NCBI GenBank assembly: GCA_963693305.1
Contig: OY855916.1
Location: 11,166,001 to 11,230,000, forward strand
DNA: 64,000 nucleotides
Direction of reading: 5' to 3'
Origin: Meandrina meandrites
Taxonomy: Eukaryota; Cnidaria; Anthozoa; Scleractinia; Meandrinidae
The translations under genes and the position numbers were made by a program. The notes under the pieces are model-generated. The model worked only from the letters and a program-made list of their open reading frames with translations, was not told the origin of the DNA and made no database searches. Below, piece by piece: positions 23,459 to 35,822 of the stretch (position 1 is the stretch's first letter; each line of letters opens with the position of its first letter).

Positions 23459-24390
23459 GTATGTACAGAGGGTTTAACCCTTGTATTGATACGAGCTTGT
23501 TGACTTTATATTTCTTCAAATATTATAAAGAAATACTCGGTTTAACATAAGAGTAAAGCTTGGGAGATTAAAATAAATAGCAATGCATTTAGTATTGGTA
23601 TGCTACATGCAAGAGAAGGATGGATGTAAAAAAGGACAGTCAATATTAACCGATTAGTTCAATTTTGAACTACTTTTAATGATCACGTGGAAGTCCGTTA
23701 AGATTTGTACTTAACGATAAAGTTAACTTGATTTACATTTTTAGTCGCAGTTCTGTTTTAAACTTTAACGTTTAGGCTAACGAACGTGGGAATAATCCCT
23801 TTTTGTGTTTTTGACAATATTTCAGACAAAATTAACTGATTGTAAACAAGCAGTGTCACGTTTGCATTATCTTCACACAACGAAAAAGAAGTGGTAAGTA
23901 CAAAATTCTGAAACGACATTGAAGCAAAGTGTGCTATTTTCAATCAATAAACATTTCACTTTCTAAAGATTTCATTACCCTGAAGCAGATGCACAACTTT
24001 TAAATATGTACACGTGTCCCTGACAAAAAAGGCCAAAAAATGAACTTCAGGGTTTTATCAAATATCTCCTTTAACTCGGTATAATTGAATACAATTCTCG
24101 GAGAAAGTCGATTGTTTCCCGCTCACAATTACTTTCATACTTCAAAAGCTTGTCCTACTTCTTTCGATATTGTTTAACTGAAGCTAGCTGGTATCCTTGA
24201 TATGGTAGATTTGCATTATCAGTACCTACTTTCATGCAAATCTCGCCGTTATTTTCTTTTGCTTCAAACATAGATCTCCATAGATTGATCCGCCTGGATC
24301 CGCCACTAGAATCTAACAACGTTTAAGATCCCAGTATTGTATTCACTCTAAAGCCCGTCTCCACGATTAACAGCAACGCCGCGGCTCATT
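23459..24390. other. No gene recognised
   Basis: AT-rich; if the exon ending at 23458 is real this would be intron. Confidence 0.35.
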
Positions 24391-24662
24391 TCCCTTTCGT
24401 AAACGGTCGGTGCCATTTTCAACGATCGATGCCATCATTGGTAACCAAGCTTTTCGGTATGGACGGTGCCATATCTGCTGTAGTTTAGGCCTGGATTTGG
24501 TCGAAACTGTGTTTTGATTATTTGATGAAATTAGGCCTAGGTGCGACGATTATTAAATTTAAGTTAGATTCACGCTTAGGTTACTTTTTGTAGAAAAAAT
24601 CTCGGTGATTGTGAAAAAAATTTTGAGTGTCGCTAAAATGTCATCGACCATTTACGAAACGG
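24391..24662. repeat. MITE-like element with 20-bp inverted ends
   Basis: Left end TCCCTTTCGTAAACGGTCGG pairs with the right end, whose complement reads TCCGTTTCGTAAATGGTCGA. It is about 270 bp and non-coding. Confidence 0.5.
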
Positions 24663-24974
24663 ACACGTGCAACGCCGCGCTTATTCGACCACGTGAATGA
24701 GCTCTTGAGCGTCGCTTGTTTGATTGATCTTATTTGATCTATGTGGTTAACAGATAAATAATTGTTAAAAATAATTGACGACCCACGCTGCTAACAAACC
24801 GTGAAACTAATATTTATTTAAAAAAATGATCAATGAGACCAATGTTAGCGAACTTTAAATTTAATGCTTATTTGATTTGTAATCAGGCCATAATTTAAAG
24901 AAAAAAATCAGGCATTAAAACATGGCGTTCGATCGCGGTCGATGTACTTGTATTGAATTTGAAGTGGCTGCATG

Positions 24975-25105
24975 CAGGGTAACGGTTTCCAGCACTTTTA
25001 CTTTGATGGATTAACTGACTTATAATACCACTCTTTATCAGTTGATGCTAACATAATGGTACCAACCGACCGCCCAATCATTGGTAAACAAGTCACGGTT
25101 TATTT
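24975..25105 (+). repeat. Fragment related to the 56.3-kb palindrome
   Basis: ACGGTTTCCAGC, then ACTTTGATGG, CTTTATCAGTTG and CCAATCATTG occur in the same order as in the left arm near 56300-56400. This is one half-copy without an inverted partner. Confidence 0.5.
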
Positions 25106-27585
25106 CTTGAGGATTGCCATTGGTATTTGGAATTTTTGCTTGAAGTGACAGCCGCATTTGTATTATTTGTCTTCGTAATCTGTATAGATGTGAGGAACAT
25201 GTCCATGATTGTTTTCCATGAAACAGGAGCAAACCAAACTCTGCAAGCTCACTGGGACTACAAAGTTTACATGTATAGCCACCACCCCCTCAACAAACAT
25301 TCGCGTAAATTATGTACAGAAAAAGTGCTAAAAGGAAGGGGAAAGTTGAAATTGTTGGCATAAAAAAGCAAAGTCGAAAACCTGCGCAGGATACGTTACT
25401 AGACGATAAATAATGCTGAACTGACTTAAATTAAAAAACCATCATCTTGCTCAGAAACAATTTGTACACCCCCCCCCCCCCCCTCCCTCCCCCCATCTCC
25501 CCCAAAATATAACTGTCCATCCCTTTGGTTGATTTCCTGGGTAGTCCGTACGGTTGGTTCGTTGGGGTAGTCCGTGGGCGGCCCGGGAATTCAAGTCATG
25601 ATCAGGGGCCTGAAGCGATGGGATTTGGGTCATTGGGACTGGAAATCACAAACAAACAAAAATGGGAATGGAACTTGGATTTCGACAAAAAATAGGTTGG
25701 GAAAATAGGATTTTAGGCAAAATTTGGGCTGGGAAATGGAATTTATGTATGGTTATCAAATAAGGTTAATATATATTCTATTGTCACGAAAATCTTGAAA
25801 CTTTAAGCTATATATAGCGTGACTTAAAGAACGACAGTCTATGGGGCTGGCTGAAAATGGTCACAGTCTATTTCTTCAGAGCAGGGCCTGGATTTCTACT
25901 TTCATTTAGCTCTCCTTTATTTGTATGAAGGTAGGTAACTAAACTAATTATAAACTAATTATACTTTTAATTTACACTAGAAGATAATTATTTTTCCGAT
26001 TTGGTGATGAATCCCGGAGATTCGTTTGCATTGGCCGTTTGCACACACTGCTGAGCCAAACTGAAAATTTACTTGTCTGCCGGATTCCTTTGAATCAGCA
26101 TATTTTTGAGTCTGGAAAATATCGTCAAGTGTAAACGCAGTCTTAGTGTGATATTTTGAGCTTGCAGATTTCTCTTTATAGTTCTTTTCGGTAAGATTTC
26201 CGCACAGCCCCAGACATTAATTTGTATGCAGCTATTTCATGTTATCACTATACATGTATACAAACAGCAATCATGAAAAGAACGAGTCGTCAGTTAGAAA
26301 ATTGTAATTCATCGCCTCCCTACTTTGTCAGTTCAACTTAAACAATAAACAGCACACCACTGATTTAATGCTGCCTTTAATTTATACAGTTGCTGCATTA
26401 AGGTCATTATCTAAAATGTCCAAGCACTAAGCTTCTGATATTAATGGGATATTAAGGGAAATCAAACAATCAGAATGTTGCCAGGGAGCCTGCAAGCACT
26501 TCCTCCCCAGACTGCACTTGCCTCGCTCTGCTTGTCAATTCTTTATTTGTTACATACCCTATACCTTAGCAGAGAACCTATTCACTGATAATTGCATTCC
26601 ATACCAGATTCCAGCAGGGCTGAAAAAACCAGGTTTGATTGCCCAGAGCAAGTCACTTTTGGTATTGGGCATCTGAAAATAGACTTCCAGTGACCCTGTG
26701 GGCGAGTGAAATTAGCCTTGACGGTAGTTGAAAGCAAAAATTTATTAGAAATCCAAGCATACTTTGTTTGTCTTTATTTGTCCTCTAAACATGTACATGT
26801 ACACCATATTGGCTACTAATTGGGCAAGTTAGAGTGAATGAGGGCAAATGAAAACTGAAATTTACTGGCCCACTGGGCAAGTGGCATGGATTTCAATTTT
26901 TCCCAGTGCACTTAACTGCTGGCTTCTTGCAGCTAATGTGCCAGTTTACTACTCACTTTTAATGACATAGTTCCTTTACTCAAAGCAGGTAACAATCACA
27001 AGGGTCAGACTTACATGTAAATACAGTGAGTCCAAAAAAATAAACATAATCATAACATAAAAAATCTAATAATCAATATGCACTGTCTAAAAACTAACAT
27101 CTAATGCCAGTTGATTAATTAATGAAAATTGATTGACACTTAACAATCCTTTTTAATTGTTTTATTTGCTTACTACTTAATTTTATAGATAATCAGATCA
27201 GTAATTGATTGCACAACAACAAAATTCAGAGCTTCGCAGTCTGTCTTAATGTGCAATTCGCATGATATATTTATTCACATACTCTTGAACTCCTAACACC
27301 CTTTTATTATGCTTTGGGTAACTACATCCATCATGATGAACTGACCTATGTAATTAACATGTTTTTATAGAATAATTATTTTATACAACTTTCCGATTGC
27401 GGTAAAAAGAGAGGTGAATGTGGGAATGCAGTAAAGCAGGATACTAATTAAGCTATGATAATTTTCTCACAATTTTTGTTTGTAATGTATTTTGTATATA
27501 ATTATATTGGTGCAAAACTTAAAAGCATGTGTTTTTATATGACATGTAAGTATTTAATGGGAATCAATATCACTCAATAAGAAGG
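25105..27585. other. No gene recognised; poly-C and AAT repeats
   Basis: Contains a poly-C/CCCT tract (25468-25503) and AT-rich spacer leading into an (AAT)n microsatellite near 27588-27630. The 78-codon frame at 25127-25363 has a hydrophobic stretch but no supporting features. Confidence 0.4.
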
Positions 27586-27802
27586 AATGTTAATAATAAT
27601 AATAATAATAATGATAATAATAATAATAGTAATAAATCATAATAATATCTTTATTCATTTGTCAAATATTTAAGCTGAAGGCAAAAGTCCCCTCTACTCA
27701 AATTCTAAACTTTGATTTTTATTGATTTGCAATATCAATGAATTAATTGTTGATTAATATTGATTAACATCCCTGTTATTGATAACAACTGGGAATATTG
27801 AG

Positions 27803-27892
27803 GAAAGGCAAAATGAAGAAGTGGTTGGACTCTTGGATTACAAGGATGCAGAATTCAATTTATTTGGAGTTCAGCTAGAAAGACTACCTAAT
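27803..27892 (+). CDS. Candidate orphan exon, weak
   Basis: An open frame (reading ERQNEEVVGLLDYKDAEF, then FGVQLERLPN) ends at a strong donor, AAT followed by GTAAGT, and begins after a possible AG. Composition is protein-like, but the acceptor tract is weak and no other exon was identified. Family not recognised. Confidence 0.25.
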
Positions 27893-27894
27893 GT

Positions 27895-29450
27895 AAGTTA
27901 CACCATTTTTGTTTAAGTCATTAGGTCCTTTTAAAAGTTGGTGATTTTTTTCATAAAATTTCTTGATCAGTTTAATTGGGAAAGTTTAAGTGGAGTGAAT
28001 TCAGTCTGTGAATTTCCACTTTAACTGCCCTCGATAATTATTTGTACTCCTTCTTGACTGAATGGAATTTAGGAGTTTTGCAAAGACTTAGAACTCACTT
28101 GGTCAAATATCAGTCATTAAACCTTGTTTGTAATTCTGGTGACCTGAGTGCCTAATTGCCACACCATGCACAACAATGATAAATATTGTGTTATACTCGA
28201 CTGCCAAAAATGAGGACAGGCGAGAAAGTTAACTCATATCTGGATGTTGGAGTACGTTGCTTGTGAATTGCAAAAGCAAGAACTTGATCCATTGTGTTTG
28301 GAGTCCCACAAGCTGTAAAAGAAAGTCTACTTCTGCTACCCTTCAGTTGGCATAGGCCTAATAACACAGCAAAGATCCAGGTTTATGATTGTTTGATCTC
28401 TTTGACAGCATTTAACTCATAAGCACTGGGTAGAATCATGTGTGATTTCAACCCCCACCACCACCCTCCAAAAAAAACTAACTGACTGACCGACTAAAGA
28501 AACAAACAAACAAGCAAGCGAAATTAAATTACTTCAAATTTCATGGATGAATGAATAATGTCCAATTTTATCTGAATCAGTCTATATTTTCATTAAAGTA
28601 GTTGTACATGTATTGTTATTACATTTTTGTCTTCATTGCTTCTTTTTTCCAATATGCAGCTTGTTATATACGCAGAGAAAAAGTAGTATAAATTTGCAAA
28701 GCACTCATTGAGACCTCAGTCTGAAAGAAAAAATAAAAATAAAGAAAAACTATGTGCCTGATTAACAAAATCAATCCATCAATGGAAGAAACCAACATGC
28801 TATATGGCCAGCTACACATTAACAAGAGCCAAGTAAACAGAAACCATTTTTGAACTCTGTGGAATCTTCTGAACTGCTGATTTCCTGAGCAACCATCGTG
28901 GGCTCAAATAGTTCACACACAGTGACAGCATGTGACTTAACCGACAGCCAGGCAGTGCACTGTACTGTGACTGACCATTGGTGGGCAAATAAAGCATGAT
29001 GGGGAAATTTGTGAAGTGACTCAGGGCTTCGACAGGATTAAGTAAACATCTCTGGGAGAAAAAGTATTTGCAAAAATTTGAAGGTCTGACTTAGCTGCAA
29101 TCGATGCCTCTTTTATTTCTGAGTACAAAATAATGGTACATATCTGATAGCAGGTAATTTAATTTGGAAGATCAACTGCGATTGTTTTTTTTTTTCTTCC
29201 ACTGGATATACAATCATCTAAGATAACGTTAAAATGCTCTTTTGCATTTGTGTTTTTCGTCTTTGATTTGCTGTGAAAGACATGTTGATTAATGTGATTG
29301 CTCTCTTTCAAAACAGATGTAGACTGAACTTTCATGCAGACTTTCTGATTTCTGAGGAATCTGTCCTTTTGTACAACTTCAACATGAACTGTCAGTTTCA
29401 CTTCTCTTACCGAAACTGTACTAAAGAAATTATCCTCACCATTAAATTAC
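27895..29450. other. No gene recognised
   Basis: AT-rich spacer; no domain-bearing frame on either strand. Confidence 0.4.
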
Positions 29451-29842
29451 TTAAAGGGACACTGTCACGGACATTTTTTGGCTTTTTTAGTAAAATGGCA
29501 CCAAAATTACGACTAAGTACTTTCAACCATGCAGGAAATGCTCCTAGAACGTAAAGGGAAGGATATCTAGCAAGTTGTTTAAAGAAGAGGGTGACCATAA
29601 ATAGTTTTCATCATTTTTTTCCAAACCACAAGGACAGAACGTGAAAAAGTCAGGCTGACTTTTTCAAGTTGAGATCAAAAGCTCCCGATGCTATCACAGT
29701 GATATCACTCTATATTTAACTTCAGTAAACTGAGATAGTAATTTTAAGAATACTTGACCACTGTTAATAGGTTTCCAATGGTGTAAACATGTTTTTGGGC
29801 TGTTGAATTTTTGAAGTTATGCTCGTGACAGTGCCCCTTTAA
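29451..29842. repeat. MITE-like element, TTAAAGGG ends
   Basis: Left end TTAAAGGGACACTGTCACGG and right end (complement TTAAAGGGGCACTGTCACGA) are near-identical inverted repeats over about 20 bp. It is 392 bp and non-coding. The tip resembles that of the larger element starting at 30170 (TAAAGGGGAACT), so the two may be related. Confidence 0.6.
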
Positions 29843-30216
29843 CCTAATAATGTGCAATCCATTTATAGTAGATGACTTAATTATAATTCATACTAATTGT
29901 ACTGTACTGATAGTATATGATAGTATTTGGGAAAACTGTGTATGGGTCTTTCTGCTTGGTATCCCTCTCATCATCTTTCTTTGACTAATTGTCTTATGAG
30001 TTTGTTTTGTTAATTTTTTTTGCAGACAGCCGTTTATATATTTTAGCTTTAATGATTTCTGTAACCTAAAATTAACTTTGCCAATGGTAAAAATTAAGGA
30101 ACTTGTGGCCACCTGAAATATCACTAAGTATAGAAACACTTAACAATTAAAAACTTATTGAACACCTAATAAAGGGGAACTCCGGGGTAAAAATGAAGTT
30201 ATTTTGTTTATTTGGC

Positions 30217-31316
30217 CACAAGCTTCCCAAGCTCAAAAGTCGTCTTTTTTGATGTGTTTTTGAGAGCCCTTCGGCCGCCGACTCTACATATGTGGTGTAT
30301 GCGACAGCTTGTGTATATAGAGAAATGTATGGGAAAATCACGGGTTCTAAAATCGGGTAAATAGCTATCTATTTTGAAATTAAGTTTACCTACCTCAAAT
30401 GTGTCGCTTACTTGTGTCTTGTGCCGAATTTGAAGCCATTCCGACGCCATTTAGCGAAGTTATTCGAAGTCGTTGTCTCCCCTTCTAAAAAGAAGGAAAG
30501 GCAGACCACTCCATCGATCGCTGGCCAGAGTTCACTCCACAAATCGCTCTCTCCTCAAAAGGAAAAGTCCCGAATCGCAATAAAACCAACAGTTCCATAA
30601 AGCCCAATAAATTTCACTCCACATACGTGTGCTTCGGCGGTCGAAAGTCTCGTAAAGAACGAGGAATTTTTCTTTAAATTCGCCTATTCGGCTTTCCAGA
30701 TGTGCTTGTGACCGACCCCGCGCCAACGGTCGTTACTCATCCTCAACTCTGATTGGTCCATTTGAACCAAGTCACGCGCTGACAATGAGGATGAAACCAG
30801 ATACTTGTCGTTGAGTAACGACCATTGGCGCGGGGTCGGTCACAAGCACATCCGGAAAGCCGAATTTAAAGCAAAATTTCTCGTTCTTTACGAGACTTTC
30901 GACCACCGAAGTACACGTATGTGAAGTGAAATTTATTGGGCTTTATGGAACTGTTGGTTTTTTTGCAATTTGGGACTTTTCCTTTTGAGGAGAGAGCGAT
31001 TTGTGGAGTGAGCTCTGGCCAGCGATCGATGGAGTGGTCTGCCTTTCCTTCTTTTTAGAAGGGGAGACAACGACTTCGAATAACTTCGCTAAATGGCTTC
31101 AAATTCGGCACAAGACACAAGTAAGCGACACATTTGAGATAGGTAAATTTTATTTCAAAATAGATAGTTATTTACCCGATTTTAGAGAATCCGTGATTTT
31201 CCCATACATTTCTCTATATACACAAGCTGTCGCATACACCACTTATGTAGAGTCGGCCGCCGAAGGGCTCTCAAAAACACATCAAAAAGACGACTTTTGA
31301 GCTTGGGAAGCCTGTG
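30217..31316. mobile_element. 1100-bp foldback element with 7-bp target duplication
   Basis: Two arms of about 520 bp (30217-30739 and 30813-31316) are near-perfect inverted complements separated by about 73 bp. The tips read CACAAGCTTCCC and (complement) CACAGGCTTCCC. ATTTGGC flanks both sides (30210-30216 and 31317-31323). The frames of 60-100 codons over it are mirror images of each other and not genes. It sits within the left terminal region of the THAP transposon, so it inserted later. Confidence 0.85.
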
Positions 31317-31596
31317 ATTTGGCCAATATTTCCTACTTCTATTTTTGACTACCTTTTCTTCTGACCGTTCGTCTAAAGCTATATATTTTACCTGAAAGAC
31401 GAGCAAAAAAGCGCGATTAGAGTTCCGCCATCTTGGATGTATTTGAGCCGCGTTATGGTGGTCAGCAGTACGATGTGACGTATGAACGTCAAAAGCTTTT
31501 TCGCGGGATTCTTCAAACTCTAGTTCTTTTCTTTCGACGTATTTCAATAAGTGTTACCGTTCTATAAGCCTAGCCTTCTTAAGTGTTTCGACGAAA

Positions 31597-34500
31597 ATGG
31601 TGAACTGCTGTGTCCCTGGATGTACCAATTATTCGGCAAAGACAGCAGACGTAAGCTACCACAAGATCCCATCGGACAAACAGCGTAGGCAAGCATGGCT
31701 GGAGAGAATACGACGTTCGAATATTCCGCCAGTGCACTACAGCTATGTTTGCAGCGACCACTTCTTGCCTAGCTGCTTTGAATTAAATCTTCGGCCGCAG
31801 ATGACGGGTGACAAATGTAAACGCCGACTAAAGGAGGACGCTGTACCATCCGAATTTAAGTACGCTCCAGACGCCAAAAAACCTCGAATGTCAAGCGAAA
31901 ATCGCCTCAACCGGCGAAGGCAACAAGAAGTTATGTGGTTTACTGCTTTTGTGTTTTAATACGTTCAACGTCGCTAAATAGGACATAGCTCCTCACAAGG
32001 GAGTTTATTTTTCGGCCTATTTGTACGGGTTAGTTTCATGCACGCCACCGTGACGATTTACGGACCAGCTTATAATTTAGTTTCCCAAGGATAAAGAAAT
32101 ACACTTACGCAAGCTTGTAAGTTTATTTATGAAAAAAAAAATTTGCACTGCAACGTTCTACAAACCGAGAGAATGTTCTCTATTGACGTTTTGTGTGGCG
32201 AATCTTAACAAATCGCTGCGAAGAGATCCACTTTGTTGACTAGCATTATTATTTACCAAACTAAACTAAAGGTCACCCTTGCCCTTCTGTTTTATTGTTG
32301 TGTGGTATCATTTTACATCTGTTTTCATGTGATTTGCCAATCATTCAATAAACTCAGGGTTGGACATTAGTACTCGCCCAGGCGAGTGTCAAAACTGTCG
32401 GGCGAGTACGAATCACGGATCACTCACCCGATTTGGCGAGTACGATTTTCAGCTCCAGGATATATTATTCAAAACAAGCGTAACTTTCTGCTTTCCATTT
32501 TATAATCTACACTATCCACAGCTAATAGATTACACTGTTTATCATTTTGAAATCTCCCACAAACCTGGCGCTTTGTCGCAAATAATTTCTGGTTCGCAAA
32601 CATACAAAAATAGCTTTGCTTGGTAATCGTTAGATGACCAAGAGACACTGTAGATTTGAACTCAAAAAGTATCCGCTAGCAAGAAAATACGCTCCTGATA
32701 AATAGCACGTCAACAACAGTCCATGATTCTCGCGAATACGAAAAGACAAGGACCCAGAAATTTTCATCGAAATGAAGGAAAAGCTAGACACAGATGATAA
32801 GGGGTTGATATCGGATTATGAGTCAGAGCCTGAGATGTCCGAAGAATATGTGCTGAAATACCTTGAAAATGAGCTGACGAAACTCAATGGAAACCTTGTA
32901 AATATTTTATGTTCGTGGGCGGAGGCGGGGTTGGACGGGGGAGTGTTCATGTTTTCTGTGTTTGTGTGGAGGAGAGACTGGGCGAGTAAAAAATTATCTG
33001 GGCAAATACAGCTTGAAGATCACTCGCCCAAATGGCGAGCGCTCCGCAATTTTAGTTTCCAACCCTGTAAACTTCTAAAAATGCAGTTTGTCTTGTTGCT
33101 TCTCCTTAAAGTACTGCCTTCCAATAAACCTGTTATCTGGTTACTCACAAAACACAGGAATAGGGGTGATGCTGACTAATTCTTTGCAAACAGGGTTAGT
33201 TCGCATTGAAAACCATACATTTTCATTTATTTTATCAGGCTGTTGCAGAACTATTACTAGCTACCAAAAACGATGAAAACACCTCACCAGAGGACGAAAG
33301 AACTATCGAGGAACCCATCCCTGTTGAAAACGTTTTAGAACCCTGGTCTGCAAGCCCATGGATGTTTGATATTGGAATCCAGTGCTGTTTTGGTCCAAAA
33401 ACCCTAACAAATGCTGCAACTCAAACAGATAATGATGAAGCAACTTCATGTCCTCCTAATCTAACAGTGATTACAAACAGTGATGTTCCTCTCCCAATAC
33501 ATGCAAATGCTGAAGAATGGAAAATTAAAAATGATCATTCTTATGCCATGCAAGTTCCCTCCCATGAGACTTTTCCAACATATGAAGATGACGGCTTTAA
33601 TGCCACATTCCCACCTCCACTGCACGTAGTAGAAGTTACTTGTACTGAGAATGTTGGCAGTGATGATGAGAGTGATGGTGATGAAGATGATGATGCTTGT
33701 GATGAGGACGACCAGGAGCTCGACCCAAACTGGCAATTGCCTTATGACGAAAAAGTCAAAACGGGATGACACTGCTTTCTGAAGAAGAAATTGAGGAGGA
33801 CTCCAGCACTCCTGATTGTGAAAAAAAATTCATTGTTTTTGATTCCTGTCTTACTAAATTGCTGAAAAGGTGCCCTGATTGTGGTGATGTAATAGCCCAA
33901 CAAAAGAGCAAAACAATTGGTAGCATGTTATCAATTGAGTTAACCTGCCATAGTGGCCACTTAACACATTGGGAGTCACAGCCAGTGATAAAAAGAAAAC
34001 CTGTAGGAAACCTTTTGTTAGCTGCATCTATTCTATTTACTGGTAACACCTTTGCTGCTATCAATCGCCTTGCTTCATGTTTCAACCTTCAGTTTATCAG
34101 TGAAAGTGTGTTCTATGACACACAACAAAAGTATTTGTTTCCTGTCATTTATGAGGCCTGGGCAGCGGAAAGTACACAACAGGTAGAAATGCTTAAGGGA
34201 AAGAGAGCTGTCAACCTAGATGGAGATGGCTGGTGTGATAGTCCAGGTCACTCTGCCAAATTTGGCACATACACTCTGATGGATGACGACACTGGCAATG
34301 TAGTGGCATTTAATGTTGTCCAAGTCTCGAAGGTAACATCTTCCAATGCTATGGAGAAAGAGGGCTTCTCCAGGTGATTGTTTGATTTGATGTATTTTAT
34401 CATTTTTTAATAGTTTGTTTTTCTTATGATATAGTTAGGAACTTAAGTTTGAACTTTTACCAAATGTGCATAACACAAGTTATTCTGCTTATAGATGCTA

Positions 34501-35439
34501 GTTGTGATTTTGAAACAAACGATTTATCTTATCTTATCTCAGGTGCATAGAAATGCTTGAAAATGAGGATGTTACCATCAACAGGATTGCAACAGACTGC
34601 CATGTGACCATCAGCAGTTGTATGAACAAGGACCACCCACATATCAATCACCAGTACGATGTCTGGCACCTCTCAAAGTGGGTGGTTAAGAAGCTCACCA
34701 ATAAAGCCAAACAAAGGGGTTGTGAGGCACTGTCTCCATGGATACAATCAATTTCCAACCACCTGTGGTGGCCTGCTGCAACCTGCGATGGCAATGTGGA
34801 TCTTCTGTGTGAAAAATGGAAGTCAGTCTTGGACCACATTACCAACAAGCAGAAGTGGTGAGGGAACACCCATTTCCACCAGTGCTGCCACAGGCACATT
34901 TCATCCATCGGAAGCTAAGCAAATTTGTTGGCTTAAGCCTGGCACCCAAGCTCACTTAGCTTTAGAGGAAGTAGTTCTAAACACTAAACTACTTAAGGAT
35001 CTGGCTAAGCTCACTGATTTCTGTCACACTGGCAGACTTATATCACTCAATAATGCTTAAAGATTGTTCTAAACGTGAGCATTTTTCATACCAGGGCATG
35101 GTTGCTAGGACCCAACTTGCTGCCCTGGACAACAATGCAAACACTGGTCGTGGTCAAGCTTGAGTACAATCAGGAGAACAGGCAGGTGAGGCACGCTACA
35201 AGCTCTGCTTTCCAAAAGCAAACAAGCGATGGGTTGTGAAGCCAATAACTGAGACGAAATCCTACCAATACATGTACTTGTCAGGTCTACTATCTGAAGT
35301 TACATGTATCAAGCGGTGCGAGGAAGGGAATGCAGCTGCCCAGCCTGTGCCTGTCCGATTACCAAGGAACATTGCCTCAGAGCCAGCACCACTAAAAGCT
35401 GACTTAATACAACAACATCGCTCGAGATTTAACAGATAA
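31597..35439 (+). pseudogene. THAP-domain DDE-type transposase, degraded
   Basis: Three exons are proposed: 31597-31929, 33239-34373 and 34543-35439. Exon 1 encodes a THAP zinc finger: Cys5, Cys9, Trp34, Cys52-x2-His55 and an AVPSEF box at 82-87, matching the C2CH pattern and AVPTxF signature. Exon 2 holds an acidic linker, a CPDC...CHSGH zinc-type cluster and the first catalytic-type Asp region (DGDGWCDSPG). The 169-bp intron 34374-34542 splits an Arg codon cleanly. Exon 3 begins CIEMLENEDVTINR and carries a second Asp region (IATDCHVTI) and a WWPA motif. Damage: a one-base deletion in the A run near 33755, TGA at 34859-34861, frame changes near 34910 and 35040, and a TGA near 35161. The product would not be functional. 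DDE assignment is from overall motif order, not alignment. Confidence 0.75.
32355..33067. mobile_element. 713-bp element in the THAP gene intron
   Basis: The ends CAGGGTTGGA and (complement) CAGGGTTGGA are inverted, and TAAACT flanks both sides (32349-32354 and 33068-33073). Subterminal GGCGAGT motifs occur at both ends. CAGGG tips suggest a hAT-related non-autonomous element, but hAT duplications are usually 8 bp, so assignment is tentative. The 135-codon frame inside (32772-33179) runs past the right end and is likely incidental. Confidence 0.7.
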
Positions 35440-35822
35440 AAAAATGTAATTTGTCTATTATTATTTGTTGACTCTTGGTGTTAAGCACTGGCAATGTTTT
35501 AGTTACCGGTGAGCGCTTAAATTCTGACCACCCACTGGTCAGCACCAAGAATCAATTCTTGCCCCTACTGGTAAGAAACCATATGTATAAAGCAATACCT
35601 GTTGTTTAAAAAGTACTGTAAACAAATCAGAAAAAAAAAACAAAGTTAACTAAAGCGAAATGCACATCAATCACAAAATCTGATGAGCAGAATAACAAGG
35701 ATCCTTTAAGTGGCAGAGATTTTCAACAATTCAATGGAAACAAAAATATTAATCGTCAAAGATAATAGTATATGCATTACATTAAAATAACTACAGGTTG
35801 TAAAAAGTTTAATGATGGTCAC
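35440..35822. other. Intergenic space between convergent element genes
   Basis: AT-rich, presumably 3' untranslated and termination sequence for the convergent THAP-transposase and P2X7-like genes. No other feature seen. Confidence 0.4.

Noticed and set aside
31001..31547. Frames of 99 and 121 codons
   Set aside because: They lie in or across the arms of the 1.1-kb foldback element; mirror-image frames occur in the other arm.
32772..33179. 135-codon frame as a gene
   Set aside because: It runs over the right end of a 713-bp element and has no domain; part lies in host intron sequence.
33750..35439. All frameshifts explained as sequencing errors
   Set aside because: Possible for the homopolymer near 33755, but in-frame stops here and the active-site deletion in the TPR-CHAT gene are not typical read errors, and the STEL genes are clean; kept as a caveat only.
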